Origin: Microbacterium testaceum
GTDB lineage: Bacteria > Actinomycetota > Actinomycetes > Actinomycetales > Microbacteriaceae
DNA: 64,000 nt
NCBI RefSeq assembly: GCF_020781835.1
Contig: NZ_JAJGNJ010000006.1
Location: 62,001-126,000 of the forward strand
Direction: 5' to 3'
Part shown: one piece after another, positions 1 to 9,847 of the stretch
Layout of the letters: each line of letters begins with the position of its first letter
Numbering within the stretch: the stretch's first letter is position 1
The notes under the pieces: generated by a model
Database searches by the model: none
What the model was told of the DNA's origin: nothing
What the model saw: only the letters and a program-made list of their open reading frames with translations
Made by a program: the position numbers and the translations under genes

Positions 1-896
1 ATCATCACGGTGACGGCGGCCTCGTAGCTGTTGTGAGGGCGGGCCGGGAGCGGGTCCGGTAGATTGCGCCGCTTCGCGTCGGCCGCGGACTCGGAGAAGG
101 ACTGGATGAGCAGCTCGACCGCGCGGCGCACCTGCGCACCCAGCGCCTCGGTGATCTCCTCGGCGGCGGCGACGGACTCCTCGAAGAGCACCGGAAGCCG
201 CTCAGCGGGGTCACCGCCGATGAGGTGCTGGCGTCCGATCAGGGCCAGGAACGCATCGCGGGTGCGGGGTTCCTCGATCCACGTGAGTGCGTCGACAACG
301 CCGGAGGCTGCCATCGTGTTCTCGCGTGCGCAGACGAGCCCCCACCAGCGGCCGTCGGTGACGATGCCGATCGGCACACTACTCTCGCGCAGCATCGCCT
401 CGACGCGGTCGACGGGGTTGGCCGCCCACAGGTCGCCCGGCACTTCGCGGAGGGAGTCGACCGGGTCGATGACGTGCACGATCGCGCCGCCCCCATCCTC
501 TCCGTCGAGCGAAGCCTGCGCGCGGACGGTTACCGCATGGTTTGGCGACTGCGCAGCGATACCGGGAACCTCGCCCCAGGTGAGCGACTCGGCCCAGCCT
601 GCGACGTCGCGCAGCACGGTTTCGACCCACTTGTCGCGGGCCGAGCGGTAGGCGTCCAGCGCGGTGTCGGACCCGGCGCTGCGGTCGTAGCGCTCCCAGG
701 CGGACTCGAAGTCTTTGCGGGCGTCCGAAAGAGCGGCCTTGCGAGCCTCGGCGAGCTGCGGCATCCCTTCAGGCCAGACGCGCTTGAGCGCTGGGATGGC
801 CAGGAACGGGCCTTCGGTGTCGACGAGTTCGAGCCAGGCGCGGTGCAGGTCCGCGGCGCTCTTGGCGGGGCGGTTGCGTACGGGTCGGCGTGCCAT
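1..896 (-). CDS. Probable DISARM methyltransferase DrmMI, N-terminal part (cut by window edge)
   Basis: An open frame starts with ATG at 896, overlaps the stop of the helicase gene by one base (TGATG), and runs without a stop to base 1, giving 298 codons. It begins MARRPVRNRPAKSAADLH and is a helical, Trp-rich N-terminal region with segments such as GIVTDGRWWGLVCARE, as seen in the amino-terminal part of large adenine-specific methylases. The methylase motifs (NPPY) would be further left and are not visible. The assignment rests mainly on position: in class 1 DISARM the order is drmD, drmMI, drmA, drmB, drmC. It could instead be another large type IIG or PglX-like methylase. Translational coupling to the helicase supports joint function. 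Confidence 0.6.
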   Translation of the reverse strand, partial: MARRPVRNRPAKSAADLHRAWLELVDTEGPFLAIPALKRVWPEGMPQLAEARKAALSDARKDFESAWERYDRSAGSDTALDAYRSARDKWVETVLRDVAGWAESLTWGEVPGIAAQSPNHAVTVRAQASLDGEDGGGAIVHVIDPVDSLREVPGDLWAANPVDRVEAMLRESSVPIGIVTDGRWWGLVCARENTMAASGVVDALTWIEEPRTRDAFLALIGRQHLIGGDPAERLPVLFEESVAAAEEITEALGAQVRRAVELLIQSFSESAADAKRRNLPDPLPARPHNSYEAAVTVM

Positions 897-3800
897 CAGT
901 CGCGCCACCCGTCTGCGTCGTTGCCGGTGAGCGCGAAGACCACGGCGGCGGCGGTCGTGTGGGGTTTCACGTCGGCGTACCTGTCCTTGATCGCGGTGAT
1001 CTCGCGTGCCTCTTCGTCGTCGAGCTCATCGAGGCGGCGTTGCATCGCCTCACGGTCGCGTCGCCACTGGCGCGCCTGGTCGACGTCGGTGAACAACTGC
1101 CCCTGTGATTCGGCCTCCTCAGCGCGCAACCGCGCGAGGGAGTCGCCGAGGTTCGCCCGGAACGCGGCGAAGATGTCCCGTGCGCGTTGCACGTCGGCGG
1201 CCTCGCGGCGCTGGAGCTGCTCAGTCACCTGGGCCTGCTTGCGTTCCGCACGCGCCCGCATGGACTCCTCCAACCGGAGGCGGAGCGGCGCGTCGGGCAT
1301 ATTCCACAGGTCGCAGAGCTGGTCGCGCACGTGATCTTCGGCGAGGGCCAGGTCTTCCTGGTCGAGGGCGGTATCGAGTGCAGCCTCCGCTCGTTCCTCG
1401 GCCATCGCGCGCCGACCGTGGAGGCGGACACCGGCGAGGAACACCTCTTCGTGGAGGCGGACGCCGCCGCGTCCGACGAGCACCATGCGCGTGACTGCCG
1501 CGACGAAGGACTCGTCAAGGTCATCGACGACGACCGCGGTCACACGGCGCAGTGTGGAGTCAATGCTCCACAGCGAGCGCCGCAGCAGACGCTGCGCCTT
1601 CTGGACGATCGGGTGCCCGAGGTGCACGTACACGAGATCGGCGCGGCCGTCGGCGGCGTCCGGGTCGAACGTGATCGGTCGAAGCACACCCGGGTCGAGC
1701 CGGGTGTCGAGGCCGCGCAGCGTGTCGCGCCATCCGGCGGTGAGGCTCGGCACGGTGAAGACCTCGGCGTCGGTGTCCTGGGCGAAGTCGTAGTTCGGGA
1801 CGAGCGGCGACTGGTGGTTGATCCGCAGCGCGGTATCGACGACGCGGCGTAGGTTCGCTGGATCGAGGTGCATCTCCGTCCGGGACGCGTCGTAGCCCTG
1901 CTCCAGCTGCGTCAGGCGGGCGTTGAGTTCCATGCCGCCGGCCAGCGCCTGGTTGATCACCTCGTTGGTGTCCACGCCCTTCGACCTCGCCTTCGTCACG
2001 GCGCGCTTGCCGAAGTGACCCTGGATCTCAGCACCGACGACCTGATTGGCCGAGCCGAGGTCGTACTCCACCTGGGCGATCTTGCGAGCGATGATCTCCA
2101 TGAACCGCAGGTCCGAGCCGTAGGTCGAGGACTCCCGCTCAGGCGCGAAGTGGTAGACCTCGGGCTGCTGAGTCTGGCCGTAACGATCGACACGTCCGAT
2201 GCGCTGCTCCAGGCGCGACGGGTTGAACGGGATGTCGAAGTTCACCAGCCGGTGGCAGTAGGTCTGGAGGTCGATGCCCTCGCCCGCCGCGTCCGTGGCG
2301 AGCAGTACCCGCACAGGTTCCTTGGACGGGTCGGCGGTGAACTGGGAGCGGATGTATTCGCGCTCCTCGGGCGGGGTGGAGCCCTGGATGACGGCCAGGC
2401 GGTCGTCGCTGTAGCCCTTCTGCCGCAGCACGCGGGTCAGCCACTCGACCGTGTGTGCGTACTCGGTGAACACCACGACGCGCTCGTTCGACCAGAGCTT
2501 GCCGTCAGGGCGGCAGACGGCATCGAGGAACCGGATCAGCTGATCGAGGCGGGAGTCGGCGCGGCTCTCATAGCCCAGGCCCCAGTTCGCCAGGGTCTCA
2601 AGCTGGCCCGGCTCGGCGGCGCTGAGCGGATCGGACCCCTTAGACTCGCGGAGCTTCTCCGACTCGTCCTGCTCCCACAGGCCCTCTTCCTCGTCTGACT
2701 GCCCCTCGCCGAAGATGTCTTCGTAGTCGTCCTCGGACAGCCCCCGCCCCGCCTTTGAGGCGAGGTAGTTGCTCAGCGTCATCCCGAACGCGAATGGACT
2801 CGAAAGGAAGCGCTTTTTCAGCAGCATCGTCACGATGTCGCCGGTCGGCTTCGTGCCGTTGAGCTTCGCGCTCTTCGTGACGATCTCGTCGAGCAGGGTG
2901 AACATCTTCTGCTCATCGTCGAAGGGATCGAACGGGATCACGCTGACCTTACGCTTCTTGAAGCCCTTGCCGGCCAGGTCGGTCTTCAGGCGGCGGACAG
3001 TCACGTCCTTGAGCGCAGTCGAGTCGAGATTCGCGCCACGGGCGAAGCGGCGGGGGTCGATCATCTCCATTAGCGCGGTGAACGACTCCGGGTGGCCGTT
3101 GTGCGGCGTCGCGGACAGGAACAGCCGGTGCTCGCACTTCTCGGCGAGCTGGCGCACGGCGAGCGTGCGCTGGGTGTCGACGGCATACCCTCGCCCGCCG
3201 GCGATCGCCGACGGACTCGACGGTGCGACATGGTGTGCTTCGTCGACCACCAGGACGTCGAACGCGTACCGGCTGCCGGTCTTGGGATTACTCGCCTGCG
3301 CGTACACGTCCCGCAGCAATCGCTGCGCACGCACCTGGGGCAGCCACGCCATGCTCACGATCACCCGCGGGAAGATCTGGAACGGGTTGGCCTGAAGCCC
3401 GTGCGTGCGGCGGACCTCGGCCATCAGCTCGGAGTTCACGATGGTGAACTCCAGGCCGAACTTCTCCCGCATCTCGTCCTGCCACTTCAGTGACAGGCTC
3501 GGCGGGCACACGATGACAGCTGTGCGGGCGCGGTGTCGCAGGAACAACTCCTGGATGACCAAGCCCGCTTCGATCGTCTTGCCTAGGCCCACGTCGTCGG
3601 CGAGCAGCAGGTTCGCACGCGGCGCTCCGAGCGCGCGGCGGAGCGGTTCGAGTTGATACGCCTCGACATTCACTCCCGACCAGAACGGGGCCTGGTAGCG
3701 GTTCGGGTCGGCGCTTGTCACGGCTCCCCACCGCATCGCGTCGATGAAGCCCGCGAGTGTCTCGGGCTGGTCGAAGCCGTCCGCGTGGATCACGTCGGGG

Positions 3801-4021
3801 AGCCCCTGAGCGGGTGTCACTGTGTGCCCGACTTCGAGTTCCCACACAACGCTGAGCTGTGCGCCGAGGCTGCCCTCATCGAGCGACTGAAGATCGACGA
3901 CATGGCTGAGCTGCGCGACCGCCTCGTCAGCGGGGCTGCGCGGCAACCCCTGCGCCTGGACGTTCGACACCGCCCAGGTGGAGCCACGAACTTCCACGAC
4001 CTGACCCGGTTCGGGCAGCAC
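896..4021 (-). CDS. drmD: SNF2-family helicase, probable DISARM protein DrmD
   Basis: A 1041-residue superfamily 2 ATPase. Walker A is near residues 142-149 (DDVGLGKT), the DEAH box at 260-263 (VVDEAHHVAP), and the C-terminal helicase lobe carries LLATDAAGEGIDLQ followed by RLEQRIGRVDRYGQ. The C-terminal 300 residues are helical and charged. The GTG at 4021 is the first possible start because an in-frame TGA lies two codons upstream; no strong ribosome site is seen. The next gene overlaps its stop, so the two are co-translated. In class 1 DISARM, DrmD is the SNF2-like helicase preceding the methylase; length and architecture fit. A RapA-like or restriction-associated helicase is the alternative. 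Confidence 0.72.
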   Translation of the reverse strand: MLPEPGQVVEVRGSTWAVSNVQAQGLPRSPADEAVAQLSHVVDLQSLDEGSLGAQLSVVWELEVGHTVTPAQGLPDVIHADGFDQPETLAGFIDAMRWGAVTSADPNRYQAPFWSGVNVEAYQLEPLRRALGAPRANLLLADDVGLGKTIEAGLVIQELFLRHRARTAVIVCPPSLSLKWQDEMREKFGLEFTIVNSELMAEVRRTHGLQANPFQIFPRVIVSMAWLPQVRAQRLLRDVYAQASNPKTGSRYAFDVLVVDEAHHVAPSSPSAIAGGRGYAVDTQRTLAVRQLAEKCEHRLFLSATPHNGHPESFTALMEMIDPRRFARGANLDSTALKDVTVRRLKTDLAGKGFKKRKVSVIPFDPFDDEQKMFTLLDEIVTKSAKLNGTKPTGDIVTMLLKKRFLSSPFAFGMTLSNYLASKAGRGLSEDDYEDIFGEGQSDEEEGLWEQDESEKLRESKGSDPLSAAEPGQLETLANWGLGYESRADSRLDQLIRFLDAVCRPDGKLWSNERVVVFTEYAHTVEWLTRVLRQKGYSDDRLAVIQGSTPPEEREYIRSQFTADPSKEPVRVLLATDAAGEGIDLQTYCHRLVNFDIPFNPSRLEQRIGRVDRYGQTQQPEVYHFAPERESSTYGSDLRFMEIIARKIAQVEYDLGSANQVVGAEIQGHFGKRAVTKARSKGVDTNEVINQALAGGMELNARLTQLEQGYDASRTEMHLDPANLRRVVDTALRINHQSPLVPNYDFAQDTDAEVFTVPSLTAGWRDTLRGLDTRLDPGVLRPITFDPDAADGRADLVYVHLGHPIVQKAQRLLRRSLWSIDSTLRRVTAVVVDDLDESFVAAVTRMVLVGRGGVRLHEEVFLAGVRLHGRRAMAEERAEAALDTALDQEDLALAEDHVRDQLCDLWNMPDAPLRLRLEESMRARAERKQAQVTEQLQRREAADVQRARDIFAAFRANLGDSLARLRAEEAESQGQLFTDVDQARQWRRDREAMQRRLDELDDEEAREITAIKDRYADVKPHTTAAAVVFALTGNDADGWRD

Positions 4022-4119
4022 CGATCATTCCAGCCACACGTCACATTCTGGCGTAGACATATGACATTCCGACGAGGAAGCGCCGCCCTGCGCCCCTAAC
4101 CGCACAATTTCCGGTTGCT

Positions 4120-7100
4120 CTACAGGCGTCGCCCAACGTCGCGGCTCGTCCCTCGCTGCCGCCGCTGGTGGTCGTCACGGAGTCGAGCTGCACGGGCTTC
4201 TGCTGCCTTCCGCGCCTCTTCCTTAGCCGAGCGCTGTGCCTCGGCCTGGGTAGCACGCTCGTGGACGAGCTTGACCGCTTCATCTGGTGGAAGCGCATCA
4301 AGCTGGGTGAGGTAGCGGCGGTCCTGCGCCGCCTGCTCGCGCAGGGCCTTCACCCGCACGGCAACCGCGCTCGGACGCCGGTTCCCGAGGACGCGCTCGT
4401 ACAGCGCCGTGTGCTCCCGCGACTGCCTCGCGATGATCTCCCTGACGATCTGGCGCGCCTGCGTGGCTTCCGCGCGTGCTTCGACGACCGCGGGCACGCG
4501 GCCGGCTTCGTGCTGGGCGACTGACTCGGACCACGCGGGCAGATTGCTCTCGCTGCGGGGGACGCTCTGCCACCGGTCACGCATGGCCTGCTCGGTCTCC
4601 GCGCTGCGAGCGTCTGCGTTATTCGCGATGCGGGTGGAAGACCGCTTGCGGAACCGAGACGCGCTCTCCTTGGCCCGGCGTGCCGCGATGGCGTTCTGCT
4701 GCGCAGCCAGGAACTTGGCGCCATCCGCGACTGCCTCCTGTGTCAGCGACTCCACAACGTCCGCGATCACGGCAGCAGCCTTCGCGTCGGCGGCTTCCGC
4801 CAGCTCACGCTGCGGCTCATATTCGGCTTTGTGTCGCTGGGACTGGTCGTGCAATCTGGCGGCTGCCGAGAGCCAGCGCTCTCGCTCCGCGTCAGCCTTC
4901 GAGATCCGCTCGACAACCCGGTCGCGCTCCGCGCCAACCATGGACATGGGCCCGTCCGCGACGAGGTCCGAGACGGCCTCACGGGCGCGTTCGGTGGCGT
5001 CTTCCAGGCCGCGGTCTGCGCGGTCTCGGGAGAGCGCATCGACGAACTGCTGCTTCGCGTCTGCGAGATCGCTGGCGACGATATGCAGTCTGTTGGTCTC
5101 GCGTCCGCGGGTCATGCCGACGTAGACGCCTGCCGCATCGATAGCGTCGGAGAGCAACGTGTGTGCAGCGTTCACGGTCGCGCCCTGGACGCCGTACGCG
5201 GTGACCGCGTAGGCCAGGTGCGCGTCCTCGGTCACGTACTCCGCGGGCAAGGTCATGGTGCGCTGCTGCTTACGGCCGTTGCTGGTCTCGACGATGCTCA
5301 GCGAGCCGTCTTCGCCGACGTGCTGCACGGTCCAGGTCTGCCGGTTGGCAACGCCGAGTGCGGGCTCGTTGCGGCGGGTCTGGATCACGTCCCCGGCACC
5401 GATCGGCAGGCCATCGCTGCCGCACACCGTCCGCGCGTCGTCAACCTTGCCGCGGTCGACGCGCTCGGCGCGGATGCGTTCGTTCAATGCCCGGGCCTCG
5501 TCGTTCGTCGCCGCGGTGATCGCATCCGCTGTACTCGTCGTCGTGGCGATGACCGCCTGCAGGTCCTCATCGGTCTCGTGCAGGACGATCAGTCCGCGCT
5601 CGTTCAGCCGCTCGAAGATCGTGGTGGGGTTCCGGGCATGCCGCAGCTCGAGCGTGAGCGCCGCATACGCGGGGTCGGTGAAGCGGTGCAGGCTCGTCAT
5701 GTCGACGACTGCTGGGGTGAGTTTGGTGGCGATGTCGAGCACGCCTCCGCGTCCGACGGCGGGGAGTTGCGCCCGGTCTCCGACGAGCGCGACAGTCGCC
5801 CCGGCCTCGTCCGCGACTTGCAACAGGGCGAGGGCGGAGTCCTGGTCGAGCATCCCTGCCTCGTCGACAACGATCCGGTCACCAAGTGCGAGCCGCGCAT
5901 TGTGCGCCGGGCCACGGTAGATGCTCCGGGTCTCGGGATCGGCGTCACCGAGCTTGAGGCGTGTCCACACGCCGTCGCTGTTCCACCGGAATCCGTGTGC
6001 GTAGACGAGCGCGGCCACGGAGTCGGTCGGGATGCCGAGGTCCTGGGCAGCGACGTCGGCGGCCTTCTTCGTCGGCGTGACGACCCGCATCCCACGGCCC
6101 TCGGCTGCTGCGGCTTCGATGGCCGTCTTGAGCATCGTCGTCTTACCCGACCCCGCGGCGCCTTCGACCACGACGAGCGGGTTGGCGGATGCGACGACGG
6201 AGGCCGCCCGCTCCTGTTCATCGTCCAGGCCCGCCTGCACCGCGAGCTTGTGTACGTCCGGGATGCGCTGGTTGGACTTCTCCGCGCGTGCGGTGAGCAG
6301 GTCGCGCAGTTCCATCTCGACAGCGACGACGCGCAGCGATGTCAGATGCGCGACGTGCTCCGGCTTCGGCACACCGGGTGGGAGGACGGAGAGGCAATCC
6401 GATGCTGCGAGCTGCGTCGCCAGTTGCAGGAACTCTCGTAGCTCCTCGGGTGTGGCTTGGACGCCGTGCTCGGTGGTGATGCGGGTGACGTGCTCGCGCA
6501 GCGTGTGCACCGTCCACGCCGATGCGCCCGCCGCCGCACGGTCGAGTGCACGAGAGGCGACTTCCTCGATCCGCAGCTCGTCGAGCGCGACCGGTACAGG
6601 CCTGTGCGCCCGTGGTGCATCCGGGCTGTAGCCGGCGTCTTCGAGCTCCACGCGCCAGCCGGCCTCGCTGCCGAGCACCGTGGGCTTCTTCCCCGGGCGT
6701 TCGTGCTCCCACGCCTTCGCTTTCAGCCGCGCCCGCACCACCGGCCCCGGTTCCTCGCCGGGATGCGCAGCTTCCCACTCGGCCTCGAAGGTGGCGAGAT
6801 TGCGTTCGACCTGCGCACCGCGCTTCGACAGGGCCGCGTTGAACGGCTCCAGCTCCGCGACCTCTCCCGTCACGGGATCGAGCGTGAGCCCGTGCTTCCC
6901 GAGCACGGCCGCAAGCTGCGGGTGCGCGGCGATGATCGCGGTGCCGAGAGCGCGAATCGCACCCTGCTGCTTGAACAGCGCCGCGGTGTCCAGACCGCGC
7001 CACTTCCCGGCGGCGTAGATGCGGGTGCCGATCTGGAAGTGGATGTGCCGATGCGGATCACCCGCACGGCTGGTCTTGTGCGCGACCGCGACGGTCTGCA

Positions 7101-7557
7101 ACTGCTGCACCGACACAATCTCTCGCGCGTGCCGAGGCCCGATCCGGGTAACCGAGTGCTGGGCGAGCCAGCGTCGGATCTCCGCCGCCGCATCCTGCTG
7201 CGCGACGTCGAGCACGTCAGAGACCTCCTGGTGCAGGGCGGCGGCGATGGAGAGGGACTTCGGCGCGTTGATCACCATCTCCGCGAACCGCGGCGAACCC
7301 CGCATCCCCTCGCCCGCGCCGCGCGGGGTTCCCATCGATGTGCCGCTGATCGGGTCCGTCCAGTCCACCCACGCGGCGTACTGCACCGGGTCGAGCATCC
7401 GTGCCTCGATGACCTCGCCCGCGGAGTCGGTGACAGCGAACTCCGCGAGCGTGGTGCCGCCCTCCAGGTAATACTCGTCCGCGGTCGACCTGTCCGCCTC
7501 CAGGTATCGGCGCGCGGCCGCGCCGATACCGCGGAACAGAATCACACCGCCCTTCAC
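4120..7557 (-). CDS. MobF-family conjugative relaxase/helicase (TraA/TrwC type)
   Basis: The protein nicks the transfer origin and unwinds DNA for conjugation. Numbering from the GTG at 7557 gives 1145 residues. The N-terminal relaxase domain has candidate catalytic tyrosines at 18, 29 and 30 and the three-histidine metal site at 169, 171 and 173 (HRHIHFQIGTR). A RecD-like helicase follows, with Walker A near 465-474 (EGAAGSGKTT) and Walker B near 563-567 (VVDEAG). The C-terminal third is Arg/Glu/Ala-rich and probably coiled coil. The GTG start is chosen because GAGGAGG sits six bases upstream; the frame stays open to an ATG at 7626, but that extension (MDVCHRGWG) does not resemble the family. 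It lies 98 bp upstream of the helicase gene. No secretion genes are in view. Confidence 0.88.
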   Translation of the reverse strand: MKGGVILFRGIGAAARRYLEADRSTADEYYLEGGTTLAEFAVTDSAGEVIEARMLDPVQYAAWVDWTDPISGTSMGTPRGAGEGMRGSPRFAEMVINAPKSLSIAAALHQEVSDVLDVAQQDAAAEIRRWLAQHSVTRIGPRHAREIVSVQQLQTVAVAHKTSRAGDPHRHIHFQIGTRIYAAGKWRGLDTAALFKQQGAIRALGTAIIAAHPQLAAVLGKHGLTLDPVTGEVAELEPFNAALSKRGAQVERNLATFEAEWEAAHPGEEPGPVVRARLKAKAWEHERPGKKPTVLGSEAGWRVELEDAGYSPDAPRAHRPVPVALDELRIEEVASRALDRAAAGASAWTVHTLREHVTRITTEHGVQATPEELREFLQLATQLAASDCLSVLPPGVPKPEHVAHLTSLRVVAVEMELRDLLTARAEKSNQRIPDVHKLAVQAGLDDEQERAASVVASANPLVVVEGAAGSGKTTMLKTAIEAAAAEGRGMRVVTPTKKAADVAAQDLGIPTDSVAALVYAHGFRWNSDGVWTRLKLGDADPETRSIYRGPAHNARLALGDRIVVDEAGMLDQDSALALLQVADEAGATVALVGDRAQLPAVGRGGVLDIATKLTPAVVDMTSLHRFTDPAYAALTLELRHARNPTTIFERLNERGLIVLHETDEDLQAVIATTTSTADAITAATNDEARALNERIRAERVDRGKVDDARTVCGSDGLPIGAGDVIQTRRNEPALGVANRQTWTVQHVGEDGSLSIVETSNGRKQQRTMTLPAEYVTEDAHLAYAVTAYGVQGATVNAAHTLLSDAIDAAGVYVGMTRGRETNRLHIVASDLADAKQQFVDALSRDRADRGLEDATERAREAVSDLVADGPMSMVGAERDRVVERISKADAERERWLSAAARLHDQSQRHKAEYEPQRELAEAADAKAAAVIADVVESLTQEAVADGAKFLAAQQNAIAARRAKESASRFRKRSSTRIANNADARSAETEQAMRDRWQSVPRSESNLPAWSESVAQHEAGRVPAVVEARAEATQARQIVREIIARQSREHTALYERVLGNRRPSAVAVRVKALREQAAQDRRYLTQLDALPPDEAVKLVHERATQAEAQRSAKEEARKAAEARAARLRDDHQRRQRGTSRDVGRRL

Positions 7558-8352
7558 CCCGGGCCTCCTCACGAGTCGTCTCATGAGGGAGGTGCGCACG
7601 CCCCACCCGCGGTGGCATACGTCCATGAATGAATCTGAGGAGATGCGCGTGGCGCGAGCGTCTGCGCCGGGGCGCAGATGAGCGGTCGAGACGGTTGGGG
7701 CAGAGTGGCGACGATGGTTCCTGGAGCGCCGTACATGGTCGCGGCGCGCTGGTGACGCGCGGGCATCGTTGAGCCGAACGATGCAGCCGAGCGGCTCTAT
7801 GACGACCTCAGGGGCTCATCTGTTTGCGGACGCGAACCGGCAGCACGGCCGGACAGCGCGAAGCGGTCGTTCATAGCTCCACGAGGTGCGGAGGCGACCG
7901 CTTCAGGGTCCGATGCGACGGTCCCGGCAATTTTCCGGGACCGTCAGCGAAGGGCGTGCGCGCCGTCCAACACGTTTATCCGCGTCGTCCACGGTGCCGC
8001 CAAATTGACGGAACCGTCCGGCCTCCCAAAGTTCAGATGGCCGAGTCCTCGCGCGGTGGTGGCAAATTGACACCGCCTGCAATCCCGGGGTTCGTGGTGG
8101 TGCAAGATTTGCGCCACCACGGTGGTGTCGACTCGGCACAACCGGCGTTCTTTTCACGGGGGGTGCCGAATCGACACCCCCGTCGCCGAGCCTCGACCCG
8201 GCCCCGGCCGACCTACGGTGGTTGAGATTCCACACCGCCACCGCACGCTCGTGGATTTGTGATGCAGGTACGTTACCTCTCCACTCGCAGACGCGCAAGG
8301 CTTCAGTGAGAAGGTACGCGGCCGGTCCCGCGCGACCGGCGAGCCGCATGAC
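7558..8352. other. Gene-free stretch between relaxase and integrase, rich in inverted repeats
   Basis: About 800 bp with no convincing gene; open frames here have biased composition without recognizable domains. It holds short inverted repeats at 7764-7783 (CATCGTT/AACGATG), 7785-7796 (AGCCG/CGGCT) and 7861-7903 (AAGCGGTCG/CGACCGCTT), plus the six-palindrome cluster listed separately. Lying immediately upstream of a MobF relaxase, it is the natural place for the transfer origin, but no nic site could be recognized. Confidence 0.55.
7917..8181. repeat. Cluster of six imperfect odd-length palindromes with a shared centre
   Basis: Six inverted repeats centre at 7931, 8004, 8066, 8107, 8132 and 8170, with total lengths of 23 to 29 bases. 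Spans: 7917-7945 (arms GACGGTCCCGG), 7991-8017, 8055-8077, 8094-8120 (arms GTGGTGGTGCAA), 8120-8144 and 8159-8181 (GGGGGTGCCGA/TCGACACCCCC). Most have half-sites ending CAA or CGA around a one-base (in one case three-base) centre. Outer arms differ between copies but remain self-complementary, with isolated mismatches. Conserved complementarity with changing sequence suggests folded single strands or RNA hairpins more than a fixed protein operator. Function unknown; transfer origin, single-strand initiation site or structured RNA are possible. Confidence 0.7.
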
Positions 8353-9558
8353 TCACGTCCCAAGAATCGTGTCGAGGATGTCGGCGGTGACGACATCGAC
8401 CTGCTCGGCCGTGATGACGTAGCTGTTGCGGGTGACCATCTCGTTCGCGTGCCCGAGCAGTCGTGACGCGATCGTGAGTCCGGCCGCGCGCTCCACGAGC
8501 GTCGCGGTGGTGCGCCGGTAGATGTGTGTCGAGTACTCGTCGACCTCGACACCGAGGCGCACGAGTTCGTCGCGGTTATCGTCGATGAACGAGCGCAGTA
8601 GACGCTCGTAGTTCGACACGCTCATCGGCTTGCCGGTCTTCGTCGGGAACAGCAGCGCCTCCGATCCTTTCTCCGCAAGCGCGAGTCGGCGTCGCACCGC
8701 GTCGGCCGCAAGAGCAGGGAGGGCGACGCGACGACGTTGGCGGGTGCGCTTCGGGGCGTTCTTGCGCTGGACGCCCTGCACCTTGTTCTGGATCACGGTG
8801 CCGTCGATCAGGATCGTCGGCGGGGCGGCGGTCATATCAACGTCGCAGCGGCGCAGGCCGATGCACTCCCCCACGCGGGCGGAGGTGCCGAGCATGATGT
8901 CCATGCCGTCCACGAGCGCCCGCCAGTTCGGGCGCGGCCCCATGCCCTCCGTCTCGCGCCAGCGGGTCATGAGGTCGCGGATCGCCTCGATCTGCTGCGG
9001 AGTGAGCATCGCGGTCTTCTTCTCCGGTGTCGGCAGTCGGGTGACGTCGCGCACCGGGTTGGTCGGGATCGCATCGTCGCGCACGGCGAACCCGCAAATG
9101 AGCGAGAGCACCGAGCGCGCCTTCCGCGCAGCGGACACGCCCCGGTCGGCGAGGAGATTCTGGATGATCCGGGAGCAGCGACCGACCGTGAGCGCCTCCA
9201 GCGTGACCCCGCCACAGACGGGGACGAGCGTGAGACGGACGGTGGCCTCGTAGTTCTCGTACGTCGACCACGACAGCGTGCCATTTTCGGCGCGCACTTT
9301 CACCGTCGGCAGCCACGCCTCCGCCGCCTCCGCGATGGTCGATCCGGCGGTGACGATGGCCTTCGTATGCGTCGTCTGTGCCTTCGCGCGAGACATTAGC
9401 TCCTCGCGGGCCGCAGCTTCGGTGGCGCCCTCAGCGCGGAGCTGCACCAACTCGCCGGAGTCGATGCGCATCCGGGCGCGTGCCCGCCATTTGCCGTTCG
9501 CGAGCTGGGTCACCTGCACCTGGCCGACCTCGCCCGCGGCGATCTTCGGCCTAGCCAT
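8353..9558 (-). CDS. int: Tyrosine site-specific integrase
   Basis: A 401-residue phage/ICE-type integrase. The arm-binding N-terminus and SAM-like core-binding domain (about 70-165) precede the catalytic domain (about 185-390). Catalytic residues are visible: R228 (GTSARVGECIGLRR), H345 and R348 (HIYRRT), H370 (LLGH) and the nucleophile Y380 (RNSYV). Its start overlaps the excisionase stop by 8 bp, so the two are coupled. Position beside the tRNA-Gln 3' end fits a tRNA-targeting recombinase. A promoter is not evident. Confidence 0.95.
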   Translation of the reverse strand: MARPKIAAGEVGQVQVTQLANGKWRARARMRIDSGELVQLRAEGATEAAAREELMSRAKAQTTHTKAIVTAGSTIAEAAEAWLPTVKVRAENGTLSWSTYENYEATVRLTLVPVCGGVTLEALTVGRCSRIIQNLLADRGVSAARKARSVLSLICGFAVRDDAIPTNPVRDVTRLPTPEKKTAMLTPQQIEAIRDLMTRWRETEGMGPRPNWRALVDGMDIMLGTSARVGECIGLRRCDVDMTAAPPTILIDGTVIQNKVQGVQRKNAPKRTRQRRRVALPALAADAVRRRLALAEKGSEALLFPTKTGKPMSVSNYERLLRSFIDDNRDELVRLGVEVDEYSTHIYRRTTATLVERAAGLTIASRLLGHANEMVTRNSYVITAEQVDVVTADILDTILGT

Positions 9559-9751
9559 GACGCTGCTCCCGAGCCCAGGCGAGCACGTCGTCGCGGTCGT
9601 ACTTGACGTGCCGGCCGAGCTTCAGCCACGGCGGCCCGGACTTCGTGAGCCGCCAGCCTTCGAGCGTGCGCTCGGGCACGCCCAGCAGCACGGCGACCTC
9701 GGCCTGGGTCAGGAACGCGGGCTCGACCTCGATGCGTGCATGAGCTTCCAT
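9551..9751 (-). CDS. xis: Excisionase / helix-turn-helix DNA-binding protein
   Basis: A 66-residue MerR/AlpA-like helix-turn-helix protein (core AEVAVLLGVPERTLEGW, then WLKLGRHVKYDRDDVLAW), typical of excisionases paired with tyrosine integrases in actinobacterial elements. The frame is open upstream to 9868, but the ATG at 9751 starts just before the conserved domain and is preferred. It probably directs the integrase toward excision and may also regulate transcription. It overlaps int by 8 bp. Confidence 0.85.
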   Translation of the reverse strand: MEAHARIEVEPAFLTQAEVAVLLGVPERTLEGWRLTKSGPPWLKLGRHVKYDRDDVLAWAREQRHG

Positions 9752-9847
9752 GCCAGACAGGTGCGGAGTAGGTACCCACGCGAACGAGCGGGGCCGAGTG
9801 CGTACCTCATCGGCAGAGACCACCGCGAACCGCACCCGGTGGGGGTT

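Noticed and set aside
7917..8181. CRISPR array
   Set aside because: Repeats are palindromes with differing arms and unequal spacing of 25 to 73 bp; no identical repeats with uniform spacers, and no cas genes in view.
7824..8225. Open frames on both strands across the palindrome cluster
   Set aside because: They run through the inverted repeats, lack ribosome sites and show no domain; composition looks non-coding.
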